From Welwitschia mirabilis (taxonomy: Eukaryota; Gnetophyta; Gnetopsida; Welwitschiales), in NCBI GenBank assembly GCA_051453625.1, contig JBOZIK010000001.1, positions 220,811,072-220,866,670 on the forward strand: DNA of 55,599 nucleotides, in the 5' to 3' direction. Under the pieces are notes generated by a model. It was not told where the DNA came from, searched no databases, and saw only the letters and a list, made by a program, of their open reading frames with translations. Each line of letters begins with the position of its first letter. Within the stretch, counting starts at the first letter, position 1. This document shows, one piece after another, positions 10,400 through 21,480 of this stretch. Made by a program: the position numbers and the translations under genes.

Positions 10400-11290
10400 T
10401 TCTATTGTTGAATACTCAGTAGGCTTTACTAAATATAAAATACCCTAGAAAAATTCCATCATTAAATTTGGAATTGAATTTTCCTAGCTTATTATTTTCA
10501 TTTAATATTAAAAATTTTGACCCAAATATATAAAAATAACTTACATAAGGTTTTTTAATAGACCATAATTTGTATGAATTTTTGGAAGTGAAAAATCTTA
10601 CCAAAACTTCATTGGAAATGTAACATGCAGTGTTGATGTCTTCTATTCAAAAATGATAAGAAACCTATTTACCATTAATCATTGTTCTTGTCATTTCATT
10701 TAGAACTCTATTCTTTTTATTAGATACTCCATTTTGTTGTGGAGTTTTTACTTCAAAGAATTGGTGGAGAATGTTAAACTATTCATAAAAATCTTTGAAC
10801 TTTACATTTTTATATTTGGTGCCATTATCACTTCTTATCATCTTAACCTTGTATCTCTTTTGATTTTTTAACCTAATATATAGCTTAGAAAAAAACATTA
10901 AGTGCCTCATCCTTGTATGCAAGGAAGGCTACCCTATAAAATGAGAATAATTACCAATAATATGTACATAATATCTTTTCTTATCAAGACTTTGTATAAG
11001 AGATGAACCAACAATATCAAGATGTAAAAGATCTAAAGGATGTTCAATTATGATAGTATTTTTCTCATCAAATCTTATCCTTATTTGCTTTTTTGTTTGT
11101 CATGCTCACAAACTTGATTATCATGACTTTACAACTTTTAAAGTTCTCTTACCATTTCTTTTCTGGATACGATTTTAATAAAATATTTGTTTATGTGTTC
11201 AAGCTTCCTCTGTCATAGATTTGTTTCACTTATGGTATTGAATTAACACTTGTTTCTCTTATTAGAAATGTCTTATAAAGTATGAATGTA
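10400..11290 (-). pseudogene. Decayed integrase of copia-1
   Basis: Blocks on the - strand include the core near 10690-10790 with PQQNGVSNKKNR; copia integrases have VVERKNR there, so the catalytic Glu is lost. An open stretch at 10604-10416 reads YKLWSIKKPYVSYFYIFGSK then LGKFNSKFNDGIFLGY, the typical C-terminal GKGY-like region. Zinc-finger residues upstream (toward 11150) are hard to follow because of frameshifts. Confidence 0.82.
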
Positions 11291-11459
11291 GATGTTAGAT
11301 TTTCTAATTCTCACAAATAAGGCCTTGGTTGAGTTATGTTCTTTAATAATACAATTATCTTTGATAAAAGCAATAGAAAAGTTTGCATCGCATAGCTAAC
11401 TAACACTTAATAATTTATGTTGTAATCCTTCTGCAAAGAAAACATATTTTACCCTAGGT

Positions 11460-11640
11460 GAGTTACCTCTTCTGATAGTTCCAATACCTCTAATAGGAAC
11501 CTCTTTGCTGTTGCCAAAGGTGACCCTCCTTTGCCTTGCTCTATCAAAGTGGTAAACTTGGATCTATCTCTAATCATATGCCTTGAACATCCTCTGTCAA
11601 GGTACCACACATGTTTCTTTACTAGTCATAGTACAATTTG
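11460..11640 (-). pseudogene. Decayed protease of copia-1
   Basis: The - strand reads WYLDRGCSRHMIRDRSKF followed by a segment with GKGG and LATAKR. Copia proteases have W-x-x-D-S-G-C-S-x-H-M; here the Ser of D-S-G has become Arg. This is the block at which copia-2 loses its pol gene, which makes it a useful landmark. Confidence 0.8.
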
Positions 11641-11719
11641 AGCTAATAGTGTTAGTATTAATTCTGAAATCCATCTTTTCTTTGATTTAGCTTGCACAAA
11701 TGTTATATCATACTTCTTG

Positions 11720-13351
11720 GNNNNNNNNNNTAATATTTGGTTTTGAATTTTATTAGGAAATTAAATTGACAATGATCTTGTTTGTAGCAGTAATAATAAA
11801 TAATATTATTTCTATACAATAAATGCTTATACCTTGATTTGTAGTTCTATTTGTTGAACAAGAAAGCTAAAGCAATAGTAAAGGCTCCATTGTGACCCAA
11901 ACCACTTTTATCATTTGGGCTTTTACATCAACTAGGAATGATGTTTAAGATCTCATTCCCATAGGGAAACTTCTTATTAATTATTTTTAAATTATAATTT
12001 TTCTGTCTAACATGCTTTAATTCATCCATTAGTTTACTAATCTTAGATTTAAGAGTTGAGTTTTTATATGATAACTTATTGGAAAAACCTTTTTCTTGTT
12101 CATATGCTAATTCATAAGAATGAAGTAATCTTTTCATTTTAGCACATCCTTTTACAACTTAATAAATTTTTCAAAAATTAAATTATATCTATCTTGAAGA
12201 TCATATGTGTTTCACCTTCACTGTTTGATTTAAATTCTTCTTTTCTTTCATGACTTTCCTTCTCGATATGTATAATGGACATGTAGGATGAATGAGCTTT
12301 TTTGTCATCCTGTCTTGTAAAGAAAGATCTCTTTTTCTTGGGGTCTTTCTTTTGTGCTTTTTCCTATAATCTAGTGGATCTAGAACATTCTGAGGTTATG
12401 TATCCTCATCCTCCACAAAACCAACATTCTAACTTAGAAATATTAGATTTGAAAGAAAATGAAAATCACTAGAAGGCTTACCTTTGGACTTAGCTTTGGC
12501 TTGATTTCTAGATGATTTATGATAGTTCTTTTTTTTGTTGTTTTTATTTTAAAAATAGTTTTTGGCTCATCTTTTAATGAGAGAAAGTTCTTCATTCACA
12601 TCATTTTTAGAGTCTTCTCCATCTGATCCTTCTTTTGTTTATTCTTTGAAACTTGTCTTATATTTTCACTATTTTTAAGAGTAATATGTTGTTTCCTTAA
12701 AGCACCATATTAAATAAGATTCATTTCATATGACATTAGAGTTATTTATAATTCTTTAATCTTCATTGAGTTAAAATCTCTGGATTCTTCTATGGTAGTT
12801 ATCATAGGCCTATATCCTGTAGTTAAGGATTTAATAACATTTTAGATTACCTAGGCCTCAGGAATATTTTCACCAATGTCATGTATATCATTCACTATAT
12901 CAGAAACTTTTGTAAAGTATTCATGTAATCTTTCATCATTATTCATCTTAATATTTTAAACAAATTTGTCTAGACAAGAAGTTTTGATTGCTTGATGGTA
13001 GATGTTCCTTCATATGTGCCCACTTAAACATTCTATACTTCTTATTTAGTTTTGCATCTATATATTTGATTAAATTCCTTTATTATAAGGACTAAGTAGA
13101 GAGGATTATTTGCTTTTGAATCATCTATGAAGGCTTCCCTTTCTTTATCTTACTAGTCCTTTCTAGGCTAGATTTTTATAATGGAATTTTCAATAGCATC
13201 TATTACGGTTTTTATGGGTTTTCAATATCCATCTTTAATACTTTACAAACCTAAAGCTTATAATACTATAACTACAACCACATCCTCATCTTCCAATAAG
13301 CATATTTAGGCTATCAAAGAGTGGAGGTCTAACGGATGACACTCCTTCCAT
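11720..13351 (-). pseudogene. Decayed gag of copia-1
   Basis: The start codon is the CAT at 13349-13351 (ATG on the - strand), giving MEG- as in copia-2, just inside the PBS. The N-terminal part, with one frameshift, resembles RPPLFDGxNYxYWKxRM gag proteins of SIRE elements (UBN2 family). A zinc knuckle lies at 12400-12429 (ECWFCGG then a stop). An open 69-codon coiled-coil-like segment rich in Lys, Ser and Leu is at 12137-11928. A 10-N gap interrupts 11721-11730. Confidence 0.75.
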
Positions 13352-13389
13352 AGTCCACTCAAGAATGTTACTTCTTTTTGTGAGTATCT

Positions 13390-13401
13390 ACTCTGATACC
13401 A
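13390..13401 (-). promoter_or_regulatory. Primer-binding site of copia-1
   Basis: The - strand reads TGGTATCAGAGT, matching the initiator tRNA-Met PBS except for the last base. It sits two bases from the LTR end ATTCTCA at 13404-13410. Confidence 0.85.
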
Positions 13402-13403
13402 CT

Positions 13404-14963
13404 TGAGAATCATTGAAATAAGAGGGGACGCTTGAATTAGGTATACCAAAAATAAATCTTACTAAATATAAATTAAAATTTCTTAATAAATACCTTACTA
13501 TATTTAATGTGGTTCCATAACCTGGATATGTCCAAAAACAAAGGGTAAATTTCTGTCATACATCTGGATATTCTTAACATGCAAAAATAGTAATTTTGGT
13601 TCACCACCAATCTTATATACAATTGAGATACTCCTCTTAAGAAAACTTTTTTTTTTTCCATTAAGGATATCTAATAAATCAAAACCAATGTACTCACAAG
13701 TACTTATATTACTTAGATGCTCCTCTCAAGGAAGTACTCTCTTCCCCTCAAGGATACTCAATAAAACAATAATACAAATGTACTTTAAAGCATTTATAGA
13801 AGTACACACATATAAGAGTTGCCTTGTAATATGGAAAATTGAAATATTATGATAGAGAACAAAAAATAAACTATAAGAGGGTATTCAAAAATATAATAGT
13901 CCTATAATGTAAATTTTAATAAATAATGGTAAAAAATGAAATAGCAAGCCTAAAAAGATGTGTTTTTGATGAAGAACTAGAGTTCTTCCTTGTTGTTATC
14001 AACTAGAAGTATCAAGTATCAAAGTAATGTAGTGTTATAAGAGTCAATGATGAAATGATGTAGTCACTTGATAATCCCTTATAAAGGGTATCTTAAAATA
14101 TTTGTAAATAAAACCAATTACTCATGCATTTATGTGCATAAGACCTATTACTTTCTTCTTTCTTTATATCTTTATATCTTTTGATATACTTCTAGTTATT
14201 GTCCTAGAGAAATAGCATTTTGAAATATGTACTCACTATACAATGGATAGAAATGGTTGAGTGTTTGGTGCATAATGGTTTTTTTTTCTTTTTTTATTTT
14301 TTTTGCAAATTTTTAGGATAGAATTATTCAAAATGATAGATGTCTCCAATTACGAAAACACCTTTAACATGGAAAACATTTTTTATTAAACTGCCTAGAT
14401 TTTAATGAAATATGAGCTATAGTTCCTAAGATCCTTAATGATTATGAATCCAAGATGTAAAACATAATTGCTTCCATGAGATATAGATAATTCATCAAAA
14501 TTAATTTAGTCTCTATTACCTCTTCTAATTAAGTATAGATGTCTTTAACTATGTGGACATCTTGTAATAGTCAAAATAGTATAGACATCTTTAACATGAT
14601 AGGCATCTTTCATTTGTGTTAGATCCTTACTTTAATATAGATGTCTTTATCAAGATAGACATCTTTCTTTATAATTGAAATTTGATTTAGCAAAGACATA
14701 TTTGATGTAGTAGATGTCTTTTTCATAGATGTCTTCAAATGTGTAGACATTTTTCCCATAGACATATTTAATTGTGTAGGTACCTTTAGTTAGTTGTGAT
14801 TTATCATTCATGAAATCTTTGTTAAAACTTCTATGAGATATGAACTTTAAGGTTTGACTTAGAATGATGCCTTTTATTCTTTAATGTTCTTCATTGATTT
14901 GTCTACATAATAGACATAATATATTTAAGAAGTGAAATCATCAAAACTAGACTTTTACCAATA
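13404..14963 (-). repeat. 5' LTR of copia-1
   Basis: This 1560-bp LTR pairs with 4342-5803. On the - strand it starts TATTGGTAAAAG at 14963 and ends ATTCTCA at 13404. The AGACGTCT-type array is at about 14335-14790, more decayed than in the 3' copy. The pair differs by many substitutions and small indels, so the insertion is not recent. Confidence 0.85.
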
Positions 14964-14968
14964 AGAAG
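14964..14968. other. Target-site duplication, right copy (AGAAG)
   Basis: This matches 4337-4341 exactly and marks the point where the gypsy pol sequence resumes after the copia insertion. Confidence 0.75.
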
Positions 14969-15041
14969 AAACTTAGAAAGTAAAAATAAATATTAAATAA
15001 TGAAACTAGAGATTATGATAACATTCAAGAGAAAACCTCTT

Positions 15042-15055
15042 AAGGAGGTAAGACA
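15042..15055 (+). promoter_or_regulatory. Polypurine tract of the Tekay-like gypsy
   Basis: AAGGAGGTAAGACA lies directly before TGTAATGTCCC, the LTR start. The run of purines and its position are those of a gypsy plus-strand primer site. Confidence 0.75.
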
Positions 15056-15670
15056 TGTAATGTCCCAAATTTTGAAAGGTTTCAAAACGTAGCCTAAGAA
15101 TTATTTTAATATTATAATAAAGATAAATAAATGATGTACTCTAAGTAATGTATTATAGACAAAATTTTATTAAAAATGGTAAATTACATAGAGGTGACAA
15201 AACTTTTATCTTGATGTTATGATTTGGAAACTGTTTCTAAACATGTCATCTTGATTAAATAAAAATAACTGCTATTAAGTTTCTTTCTTCTTATTTATGG
15301 TAAAATAATGGCATGCTTTTTGAAGTTTTGGCATTCCTTATAAATTACTTATTTGAGTTAGCATTAATAAGTACTTTGGAATCTTAAAATATATATTGAT
15401 TAACTTGTTTTCTGTTTGCTTAATTTGAAAAATGTCAAAAAACCTAAATCTTGTAACTTATACAGGCATCTTTTTCATGATTATTATTTATTAGTAAAAT
15501 AAAATTTTGACACTATGAGTACTTACTATTATGATGGAATATTAAATGCACCTAGTGGTTAGGCAAAGTAATGATTGAAGGTTATGTACTCATAATTTGT
15601 TTTTTCAAGATAGTATCTCTTCATTTCCTCTTCAATATAGTGTCTCTTCATATTCCCTTTGTTTTCTTTT

Positions 15671-15679
15671 TATATATAG
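15671..15679 (+). promoter_or_regulatory. TATA box in the gypsy LTR
   Basis: TATATATAG follows a T-rich stretch, about 0.6 kb into the LTR on the sense strand. It is a plausible core promoter; the start site would fall just before or inside the gap that begins at 15704. Confidence 0.45.
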
Positions 15680-15703
15680 GACTTCCTTCCCTTTTTGTTC
15701 ATA

Positions 15704-16357
15704 NNNNNNNNNNNNNNNNNNNNNNNNNNNNNNNNNNNNNNNNNNNNNNNNNNNNNNNNNNNNNNNNNNNNNNNNNNNNNNNNNNNNNNNNNNNNNNNNN
15801 NNNNNNNNNNNNNNNNNNNNNNNNNNNNNNNNNNNNNNNNNNNNNNNNNNNNNNNNNNNNNNNNNNNNNNNNNNNNNNNNNNNNNNNNNNNNNNNNNNNN
15901 NNNNNNNNNNNNNNNNNNNNNNNNNNNNNNNNNNNNNNNNNNNNNNNNNNNNNNNNNNNNNNNNNNNNNNNNNNNNNNNNNNNNNNNNNNNNNNNNNNNN
16001 NNNNNNNNNNNNNNNNNNNNNNNNNNNNNNNNNNNNNNNNNNNNNNNNNNNNNNNNNNNNNNNNNNNNNNNNNNNNNNNNNNNNNNNNNNNNNNNNNNNN
16101 NNNNNNNNNNNNNNNNNNNNNNNNNNNNNNNNNNNNNNNNNNNNNNNNNNNNNNNNNNNNNNNNNNNNNNNNNNNNNNNNNNNNNNNNNNNNNNNNNNNN
16201 NNNNNNNNNNNNNNNNNNNNNNNNNNNNNNNNNNNNNNNNNNNNNNNNNNNNNNNNNNNNNNNNNNNNNNNNNNNNNNNNNNNNNNNNNNNNNNNNNNNN
16301 NNNNNNNNNNNNNNNNNNNNNNNNNNNNNNNNNNNNNNNNNNNNNNNNNNNNNNNNN
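15704..16357. other. Assembly gap of 654 N
   Basis: The run is unknown sequence. The apparent reading frames that cross it are made only of N and are not genes. Confidence 0.99.
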
Positions 16358-16437
16358 AGAGTCTTGGAAACATTAGAGCCTTGGAATACTTAAAGTATTA
16401 AAGTTACTAGAAGATTAGAAAATGTGCATCAAATTTC

Positions 16438-16690
16438 AGGTATGATCCTATTTATTCTTAAATCTTGTATGATCCTTTATTTTTACTTCTTTATATGATC
16501 CTATTTAAATTTTCCATCTTTATATCATTTTTTATTTTTGCATCTTATATGGTCCTAGATTTATCTACATTCTTATATGATCTTAAGATATTCTCTTATT
16601 TCTTGTATGATCCCATGATATTCTCTTATTTCTTACATGATTTTAGATTTATCTACATTCTTGTATGGTCCTTTATTCTTATATCCTTTT
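16438..16690 (+). repeat. Degenerate ~29-bp tandem repeat (TATGATCCT units)
   Basis: About nine units begin with TATGATCCT or a close variant (GTATGATCC, TATGGTCCT, ACATGATTT) and continue with T-rich sequence ending TTATTTCTT or CTACATTCTT. Two unit types alternate in part (ATATTCTCTTATTTCTT and AGATTTATCTACATTCTT). It lies within the gypsy LTR downstream of the TATA box. Confidence 0.7.
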
Positions 16691-17004
16691 TAAGGTCTAG
16701 ATAGTTGCTTATTTCTTAATGAATTTACTTCTTTCTTATAAAATTTTGAGATGTATTACTTGTTTATAAGAACTTTTTTCTACTATTTTCTTGATAGAAC
16801 TTGTAAACGTTTAAGGTGTAATACTTGTTTATCCTAGTTTTGGATCTATGTGAGTGTGATTGTATTTCCAAATTTATTCTTATATAACTTCATGCTTAGT
16901 AGGAACTTACATCCTATTATAAATTATTTTGATGTATCTTGAATCTTCTTATAATATATTATAATCTTAAAATATTATAGAACTAAAAATTTCATAGATT
17001 TCTG

Positions 17005-17315
17005 AATGAGGTAGTGGAATGTGGGAATCCACAGACCATTAAATGAGGTAATGGAATTGGTAGATCCATAGATTGCTAAGTGAGGTAGTGGAATGTGGGA
17101 ATCCATAGACCACTAAATGAGGCAACGGAATTGGTAGATCCATAGATTGCTAAATGAGGTAGTGAATGTTATAAATAACTAAATGAGACAGTGGAGCATG
17201 AAAAATTCATAGATTATCAAATGAAGTAGTGGGATTGATATATCCACAAATTATTAAATGAGGCAGTGGTCTCACAAATTCTCAAATGAGGCAATGGAAG
17301 AAAATATATCAAAAA
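17005..17315 (+). repeat. 37-bp minisatellite with 74-bp dimer structure in the LTR
   Basis: AATGAGG-type starts fall at 17005, 17042, 17079, 17116, 17153, 17182, 17219, 17257 and 17285, giving a period of 37 with two shortened units of about 29. Early units alternate between a form with GTAGTGGAATGTGGGAATCC and one with GGAATTGGTAGATCCATAG, so the array probably grew as a 74-bp dimer. Confidence 0.85.
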
Positions 17316-19208
17316 TTATTAAAACTAAGTTATTTTCATTTCATTTTCATAAGCTCATCACATGAAATCTTGATCTTGTTTTGTCTATCTTATGATTTGA
17401 GATTCCTTTGATCTTTATCTTTGCCTTTCGTGGGCCACACTGGGAGCTATTAAGAGTTTATGATTCTCACTTCATATTCGTATATTGAAAAAATGGAAAA
17501 GCTAGAGTACTTAAAAAGTTGAATTAATTATCAATAAGGGCACAACAGAATTGAGATCATTACTTTCTAGTTTATGTTGCAAAACTATGTTTAAAGTGTA
17601 AATCTTATAATCTTGCCATGGGTCCTTTATATCTTAGATGTTGAAATATTTTTATAACTTTAGAATGCCTTGAAACTTGATATATGTATAATGTGATATA
17701 TTCAAAAGTTTGGGGATTTTTATCTTTTCTTAAGTAATATCTTAATACAAAAAAATGAAGTTTGACAATTTATTCTTATGTAATTCTTGCAAATTTTTGA
17801 AAAATTCTATAGTCTAATTATAGATTATTAACACTATGTCTTTATATATATATCTATGAATAACATGTTCATAAATATCCTTTGTTAAATGGCTAATATA
17901 AGAAGAGTAAAATATCTGGAAGAAATCATTATGTTAAAATAATGGAGTGATTTTTAAAATTTATAAGAATATGGTCATTCTTTAAACCTTTTATTAAGGC
18001 TTAAACTTATATATTTTAATGGATATTTTAAAAAGGTTAAAAGAGTAAATAATTAAAAAATTAATAAAATATTATGTCAAATAGTAAAAATAGGATTTTG
18101 GAATAACAGTGGAATTATTGAAAGGGAAAATACTGTAAAAGTGTAATAACTACTATTAGCTAAGCATATGTTAATATAATAGTTAAGAGAGAGGAACATG
18201 TGAATTACTGGTATGAAAAACTTTTATTAAGAATCTAGTTGAATTTGCCACTATTTATTTTTCTTATTGGAATGTAAGTAAAACACAACACTGAAAATTG
18301 AACTTCTTACAACACAGTTTTGAAATAAGCTACATTAGAGGGAAGAATTTTATTTTTCCACCAACTAGTATTTCTAAGTGTTACTTTAAAGAAGCGTTAT
18401 CTAAAAATAATTAGTCAATGTTAAATTGGTATAAGATTTTGGATTACATGGCAAGCTAAGAAAGAATAGTAAGTGGGCACCCAAGATGCCATTAGAGAAG
18501 AGCTAAATCACTACATTTATTTTCTTTTTCTACACGAATTCTAATTTTAGAGGAAATTTGTTACCTATTCCAGTTAAGAAATAAAGCTCTTTGAAGAAAA
18601 AAAGAATGATATCAACTAAAATGATGAATTTTTAAGGTTTTTTATTACTTTATGAATGTATAGCAATGAATGCAACTATCTTTGCATGTAATTATGTTAC
18701 ATCTTGTATTTGTATTGGTGTTACAGTTGCATATATAATTTAATCATTATGAGATGAAAAAACACCAAAACAATGATCTTTAAACACTTGAAGATAAATT
18801 GTTTGAGATGAATAAATATAGAACTTATCATGAACATTTCAAATACTTGTTTTCATATGAAAAAAAAGCTTAAAACATAACTTTCTTAGGGTCTTTTTAT
18901 AAATATGAGATTAATTTGTATTTGTTAGGATAAAACCTAGATGTTTCTAGCTAAAAACATACTTCATTATGTCATTTTTAGATGTTTTAAATTATTGTTA
19001 TTATTTAGCATATTAACAATGCAAAACTATCTATTTTGTCTACATAGATCTTGAGGCCTAGCTATCCTCAATTAAATTTTAAATAGAAATAGGTGTGCAT
19101 AATCTTGGTCATCAATCTTAAATACCACATTAGTATTTATAAATTCATTAGTTTTAGGCTTTAAATAATAAAATTCGGATGTTACATTTTTGAATAAAAT
19201 AAACATTT

Positions 19209-19346
19209 AAGTTTTTAGGCAAAAAATATGGATTTTACAATTTTAGTATTAGAGTAAGATAAGAAGTTTTGATTGTAAAAAGGTGGAATTTACATTTTGG
19301 TATTAGAGAAAGTAAAAGTTTTTGACTGTATAATTTGGGCTTTACA
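19209..19346 (+). repeat. Tandem triplication of the LTR end plus PBS
   Basis: Three related units end in GGATTTTACA, GGAATTTACA and GGGCTTTACA. The first two are followed by TTTTAGTATTAGAG and TTTTGGTATTAGAG, which are PBS sequences; the third is followed by host sequence. Each begins AAGTTTTT or similar, like the 5' LTR tail at 1-31. PBS sequence normally lies inside the element, so two copies within the 3' LTR are unusual. Confidence 0.75.
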
Positions 19347-19830
19347 AAAAGTCATGCAAGAGATCAAGTAACATTGAAAACATTGTATTTAACCATCCAC
19401 CATTTCTATGATGGTAAGAAATTTTACAATAATAGAAATCTCTAAATTTTTTATGCAACTAGGGTATAATGGCTCTATAGCATCTTTTTTAAACCTATAA
19501 TATTATACATTTCCTACATCACCATCTAAATTATCATAATTTGAAATGTGCAGGGTGTTTGTCTCTACATGTAACTACTCATCATCATTGAAGTACATGA
19601 AGGCTTGTTTTGGTGTAGAAAATAGATCATCATTACTATTATTATGTTGATTATTATATTCTTCTAAAGTTTCCCCATGCATAATCCACTTCACATAAGT
19701 AAGATCTATGCCTTTACATAAAATGTACTCAAAAAATATATTTAGTTGTAAACAATAAGTGTTGCATCATTTTACATCATCTTCATATTCCTTATATTCA
19801 CTATAATATCAATAGTAGGAAAATAAGATA
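19347..19830 (-). pseudogene. CACTA (En/Spm) transposase N-terminal fragment
   Basis: On the - strand, about 19735-19690 reads CKGIDLTYVKWIMHGE, the end of the transposase-associated zinc domain of plant CACTA elements. Near 19810-19765 is a region where its cysteines would be (D-V-K-x-C-N). About 19500-19420 reads FKKDAIEPLYPSCI, the conserved block of the CACTA transposase family, and the frame then runs with MLLDLLH-like text (in a shifted frame) up to the gypsy LTR end at 19346. The gene is therefore cut by the gypsy insertion; its other part lies left of the window. Confidence 0.75.
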
Positions 19831-20654
19831 ATCATATTATTTGAAGCTAAAGGTAAGCCTTTAACTATGTATGATTATATGATTACCTATTCATAAACAC
19901 CTAACTCTTATTCCTTACATTACTAAATTCATAAACTAATGATAATCGATGTAATGATGCCATCACATTTATTCCTATAGTATTTGTAATACTACATGAT
20001 TATCATAAAGAAATATTAACACTTGTAGAAATGAAAAATAAATATTAAGTGGTAGAATGTTAATACAATATTAAAATACCTAAATATAGTTAATATGTTA
20101 ACCAAATATTTTTTAATAGAGTATTTTCCAAGCTAAGTAGAAACTTATTTGAATGTATTAAAAATAATAAAGTTCATCATGTTTGATAAATATATTATGC
20201 AAGTAATAGAAGGAAGGGAATTACTTATGATTTAATTACTAGAAGGAAGCACATAAACACTAGTGATATTAACATGTTTAGTATACTCATGACTAAAGTA
20301 TCCAATACAAACTACTGTGCATTAAGAAACATGGATGTTAAAACCCTAATAAGAAGTAGGGAAAAATAATGTAGATCCCTTTGATAATTACAAAATCATT
20401 TTTCACAAGGTAATTATCTATACGAAATTCTAAATAAATTGATATCATGCAAGTAAGTGTTGTTGATGTTATTATATAAATGACTTGATATTATTATCAA
20501 ATTTTTAGAAAATGGTTTCCCTAGAATGATAAATTAATAATGGCTGAGATTTTCATCATATAGTTCATAACATGAAATAGCGTCTTCTTAAGCTTAGAGA
20601 TGCTAGAAAACATTCTAAATAATAGTTTTCATATCTTGGAGATTAAATTGACAT
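19831..20654. other. No recognisable gene
   Basis: AT-rich sequence with short frames only. It may be the 5' part of the CACTA element, but no subterminal repeats or CACTA terminus was identified. Confidence 0.5.
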
Positions 20655-20676
20655 GTGTATGATGATGTAAATGATT

Positions 20677-20890
20677 TAATTGAGTTTTTTAACCTTTTTT
20701 TTGACTTATTATGGAAATATTATTATGTTTCTATGTTTAAATTGTCTTCACTCACGGCACCATTAATACAATCTTCACTCATAGCACCATTAATTGAGTT
20801 TTTTAACCTTTTTTGGACTTATTATGAAATTATTATTGTGTTTCTATGTTTAAATTGTCTTCACTCATAGCACCATTAATACAATCTTTT
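20677..20890 (+). repeat. 114-bp tandem duplication
   Basis: TGAGTTTTTTAACC occurs at 20681 and 20795, and the following sequence, including TTTAAATTGTCTTCACTCA and GCACCATTAATACAATC, is repeated with a few changes. The CTTCACTCATAGCACCATTAA piece occurs three times. Confidence 0.85.
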
Positions 20891-20908
20891 AGTCCCTTAT
20901 GTATAAGA

Positions 20909-21480
20909 CTAAAACAATGTGTTTAATCTATTTTCTATGGATTTAGAAAACATAAGAGGTAGAGCACTGAGTTTAATATCCATGCTTATAGAAGTTAGAT
21001 GCATGACATTTCCCCAAAGTATGTAATTAGGAAATATAGGAGGTGGACTAATGAGTTCAATATCCATCTTTATAGGTGCTACAAGTTTGACATTATCCCA
21101 AAGTACATACATAGGAAACATAGGGTATAGACCAATGAGTTTAATTATCAATGCATAGACCTAATTCTCTACAAGTATATAAATACTTCTTATGTTATAC
21201 TAATATCATTAATAATTCCACTATTTATCATGTTTAAAAGTATAAATATAAGTTTATGTTTCTTTATGCCATAGACTATAAAAGTACTAATTTCTACATA
21301 AATAGTCATTATCATGTCATCAAAAACTATGGTTCCTTCATTCAATGTGCTACTCTTTGTAATTTTACATTGTAATCTAGTAGTTACAAAAATAGAACCA
21401 TTTATCCAATAACAAATAGTATCTACTAGAGCTACCTTAAGTAAACTTTTAAGCCAAAAAACCAATACATTCCTTTCCAA
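20909..21480 (-). pseudogene. Unrecognised coding remnant with 28-residue (84-bp) repeats
   Basis: Two adjacent - strand frames (21480-21190, 96 codons; 21151-20909, 80 codons) look like one broken protein. The second contains repeats of the form MDIELISPPPIFPNYILWG, with an exact 84-base offset of CCCAAAGTA at 21013 and 21097 (+ strand). A third partial unit lies near 20925-20985. The first frame reads as mixed hydrophobic and polar, with INGSIFVTTRLQCKI. No family was recognised. The in-frame repeats suggest real protein evolution rather than random noise. Confidence 0.4.

Larger units (their letters stand above)
4342..14963 (-). mobile_element. SIRE/Maximus-like Ty1/copia retrotransposon (copia-1), complete but dead
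   Basis: On the - strand the element runs 5' LTR (14963-13404), PBS, gag, protease, integrase, RT, RNase H, extra ORF, PPT, 3' LTR (5803-4342). Integrase before RT marks Ty1/copia. LTRs of about 1.5 kb, a gag containing a FDGxNYxYW-type start and a CWFCGG knuckle, and an extra ORF after pol point to the SIRE/Maximus lineage. AGAAG duplications flank it. All genes have stops, and the LTRs differ at many positions, so the insertion is old. A 10-N gap lies at 11721-11730. Confidence 0.85.
1..19346 (+). mobile_element. Tekay/Del-like Ty3/gypsy retrotransposon, interrupted
   Basis: The order read on the + strand is LTR tail (1-31), initiator-Met PBS (35-46), gag, protease, RT, RNase H, integrase, chromodomain-like tail, polypurine tract (15042-15055) and a long 3' LTR (15056-19346). 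This pol order, with integrase last, is Ty3/gypsy. The LTR start TGTAATGTCCCAA, the LTR end TTACA and the several-kb LTR suit the Tekay/Del chromovirus group. The body is split at 4341/14964 by a copia element (4342-14963), so the resident gypsy sequence is 1-4341 plus 14964-19346. Most of the 5' LTR lies outside the window. All frames contain many stops. The right edge abuts CACTA transposase coding sequence; AAAAG at 19347-19351 would be one target-duplication copy, but its partner is out of view. Confidence 0.85.
15056..19346 (+). repeat. Long 3' LTR of the Tekay-like gypsy (about 4.3 kb)
   Basis: It starts TGTAATGTCCCAAATTTTG and ends GGGCTTTACA. Inside are a TATA box (15671-15679), a 654-N gap (15704-16357), a 29-bp repeat field (16438-16690), a 37-bp minisatellite (17005-17315) and a tandem triplication of the LTR end (19209-19346). 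From 17316 to 19208 no further gene or motif was recognised. The only 5' LTR part in view is 31 bases, so the pair cannot be compared. Confidence 0.8.

Noticed and set aside
15571-16401. Long frames across 15571-16401 on both strands
   Set aside because: They consist almost entirely of N-encoded unknown residues from the 654-N gap.
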